From Novosphingobium resinovorum (lineage in GTDB: Bacteria > Pseudomonadota > Alphaproteobacteria > Sphingomonadales > Sphingomonadaceae), in assembly GCF_001742225.1 (NCBI RefSeq), contig NZ_CP017076.1:186001-250000 (forward strand): DNA of 64,000 nucleotides. Direction: 5' to 3'. The notes under the pieces were generated by a model. It was not told the origin of the DNA. It searched no databases and saw only the letters and a program-made list of their open reading frames with translations. Both the position numbers and the translations under genes were made by a program. Of this stretch, positions 63,415 through 64,000 are shown piece after piece. How positions within the stretch are numbered: position 1 is the stretch's first letter; every line of letters starts with the position of its first letter.

Positions 63415-64000
63415 GTGGCGGAGCGTTCATTCAAGAAGGAAGTCCTCAAGCTCACCGCGGGTGAGGGCGAGGTCTTCACCGGCGAGGGCATCCTGGCGGT
63501 CACCAAGGGGCTGCTGCAGTCGGGCGTGGCCTATGTCGGAGGCTATCAGGGCTCGCCGATCAGCCACCTGATGGACGTCTTCGCCGATGCCAACGACTTG
63601 CTCGAAAGCCTCGGCGTCCATTTCGAGGCGAGCGCCTCGGAAGCCACCGCGGCGGCGATGCTGGCGGCCTCGGTCAACTACCCCTTACGCGGCGCGGTCG
63701 CGTGGAAATCGGTGGTGGGGACCAACGTGGCGTCGGACGCGCTGTCCAACGTCTCGTCGGGCGGCGTTACCGGCGGCGCGCTGGTGATCGTGGGCGAGGA
63801 CTACGGCGAAGGCTCCTCGATCATGCAGGAGCGCACGCATGCCTTCGCGATGAAGTCGCAGATGTGGCTGATCGATCCGCGCCCCAACCTGCCCAGCATC
63901 GTCGACTCGGTGGAGCAGGGCTTCCGCCTCTCCGAAGCCTCGAACACGCCGGTCATGCTGCAGCTGCGCGTGCGGTCCTGCCACATGACCGGTTCGTTCG
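63415..64000 (+). CDS. Indolepyruvate ferredoxin oxidoreductase family protein, 3'-truncated
   Basis: 195 residues visible, running off the window. The GTG start at 63415 lies 6 bases after the cyclase stop. LTAGEGEVFTGEGILAVTKGLLQSGVAYVGGYQGSPISHL and GVHFEASASEATAAAMLAASV match the N-terminal pyrimidine-type domain of TPP-dependent 2-oxoacid:ferredoxin oxidoreductases of the IorA/IOR kind, as does GEDYGEGSSIMQERTHAFAMKSQ. Whether IorB-type gamma domains are fused cannot be seen. It would oxidatively decarboxylate an aryl-pyruvate to an aryl-acetyl-CoA. Confidence 0.9.
   Translation, partial: MAERSFKKEVLKLTAGEGEVFTGEGILAVTKGLLQSGVAYVGGYQGSPISHLMDVFADANDLLESLGVHFEASASEATAAAMLAASVNYPLRGAVAWKSVVGTNVASDALSNVSSGGVTGGALVIVGEDYGEGSSIMQERTHAFAMKSQMWLIDPRPNLPSIVDSVEQGFRLSEASNTPVMLQLRVRSCHMTGSF

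Overview
The window is a GC-rich chromosomal segment, most likely from an alphaproteobacterium of the order Sphingomonadales (Novosphingobium/Sphingobium-like). This is inferred from five TonB-dependent receptors, the sphingomonad-style receptor plug motifs, a complete NasS/NasT-controlled assimilatory nitrate locus, and several aromatic or lipid catabolic fragments with their own local regulators. No rRNA, complete tRNA, CRISPR array or intact insertion sequence was seen.

Layout. 0-6 kb: the C-terminal part of a TonB receptor, a FadR-type GntR regulator, a CrtC-like DUF7064 protein, an APH-fold phosphotransferase and an LCAD-like acyl-CoA dehydrogenase. 6-9.8 kb: the lower meta-cleavage operon (hydratase, acylating acetaldehyde dehydrogenase, aldolase) divergent from an IclR regulator, with a palindrome between them. 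9.8-13.6 kb: an AraC regulator divergent from SDR, VOC and saccharopine-dehydrogenase-like genes and tag. 13.6-16.6 kb: a SulP transporter with a ParB-like partner, flanked by an SDR remnant and a decayed arsR-arsC pair. 16.6-21.6 kb: a TetR regulator, TonB receptor, SnoaL-like protein, SDR and small membrane protein. 22-27 kb: a large autotransporter with three 114-residue repeats, followed closely by an IalB-family gene. 27-36 kb: two paralogous TonB receptors flanking a YncE-like propeller, with an AT-rich palindromic regulatory stretch, next to a two-component system. 36-43.7 kb: a LysR regulator divergent from a small hydrolase-like gene coupled to an RND permease-adaptor-NodT pump.

43.7-56.1 kb is the nitrate assimilation locus: nirB-nirD-nasA-cobA-moeA in one operon, then a porin, a NarK-type transporter, and the nasT-nasS regulators. 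The leaders of both nirB and narK carry two tandem hexaloop hairpins with A at loop position 1 and G at position 4. In each leader the second hairpin overlaps the 5' arm of an intrinsic terminator, which is the architecture expected for antitermination by the ANTAR protein NasT. This is the best-supported regulatory system in the window: sensor, antiterminator, both RNA targets and the target genes are all present within about 12 kb.

56.3-61.5 kb: a second two-component system, a TonB receptor and a translationally coupled class A-like acid phosphatase. 61.5-64 kb: a thioesterase, a MarR regulator divergent from a cyclase/kynurenine-formamidase-like enzyme with a perfect 16-bp palindrome between them, and the start of an indolepyruvate ferredoxin oxidoreductase gene that runs off the window.
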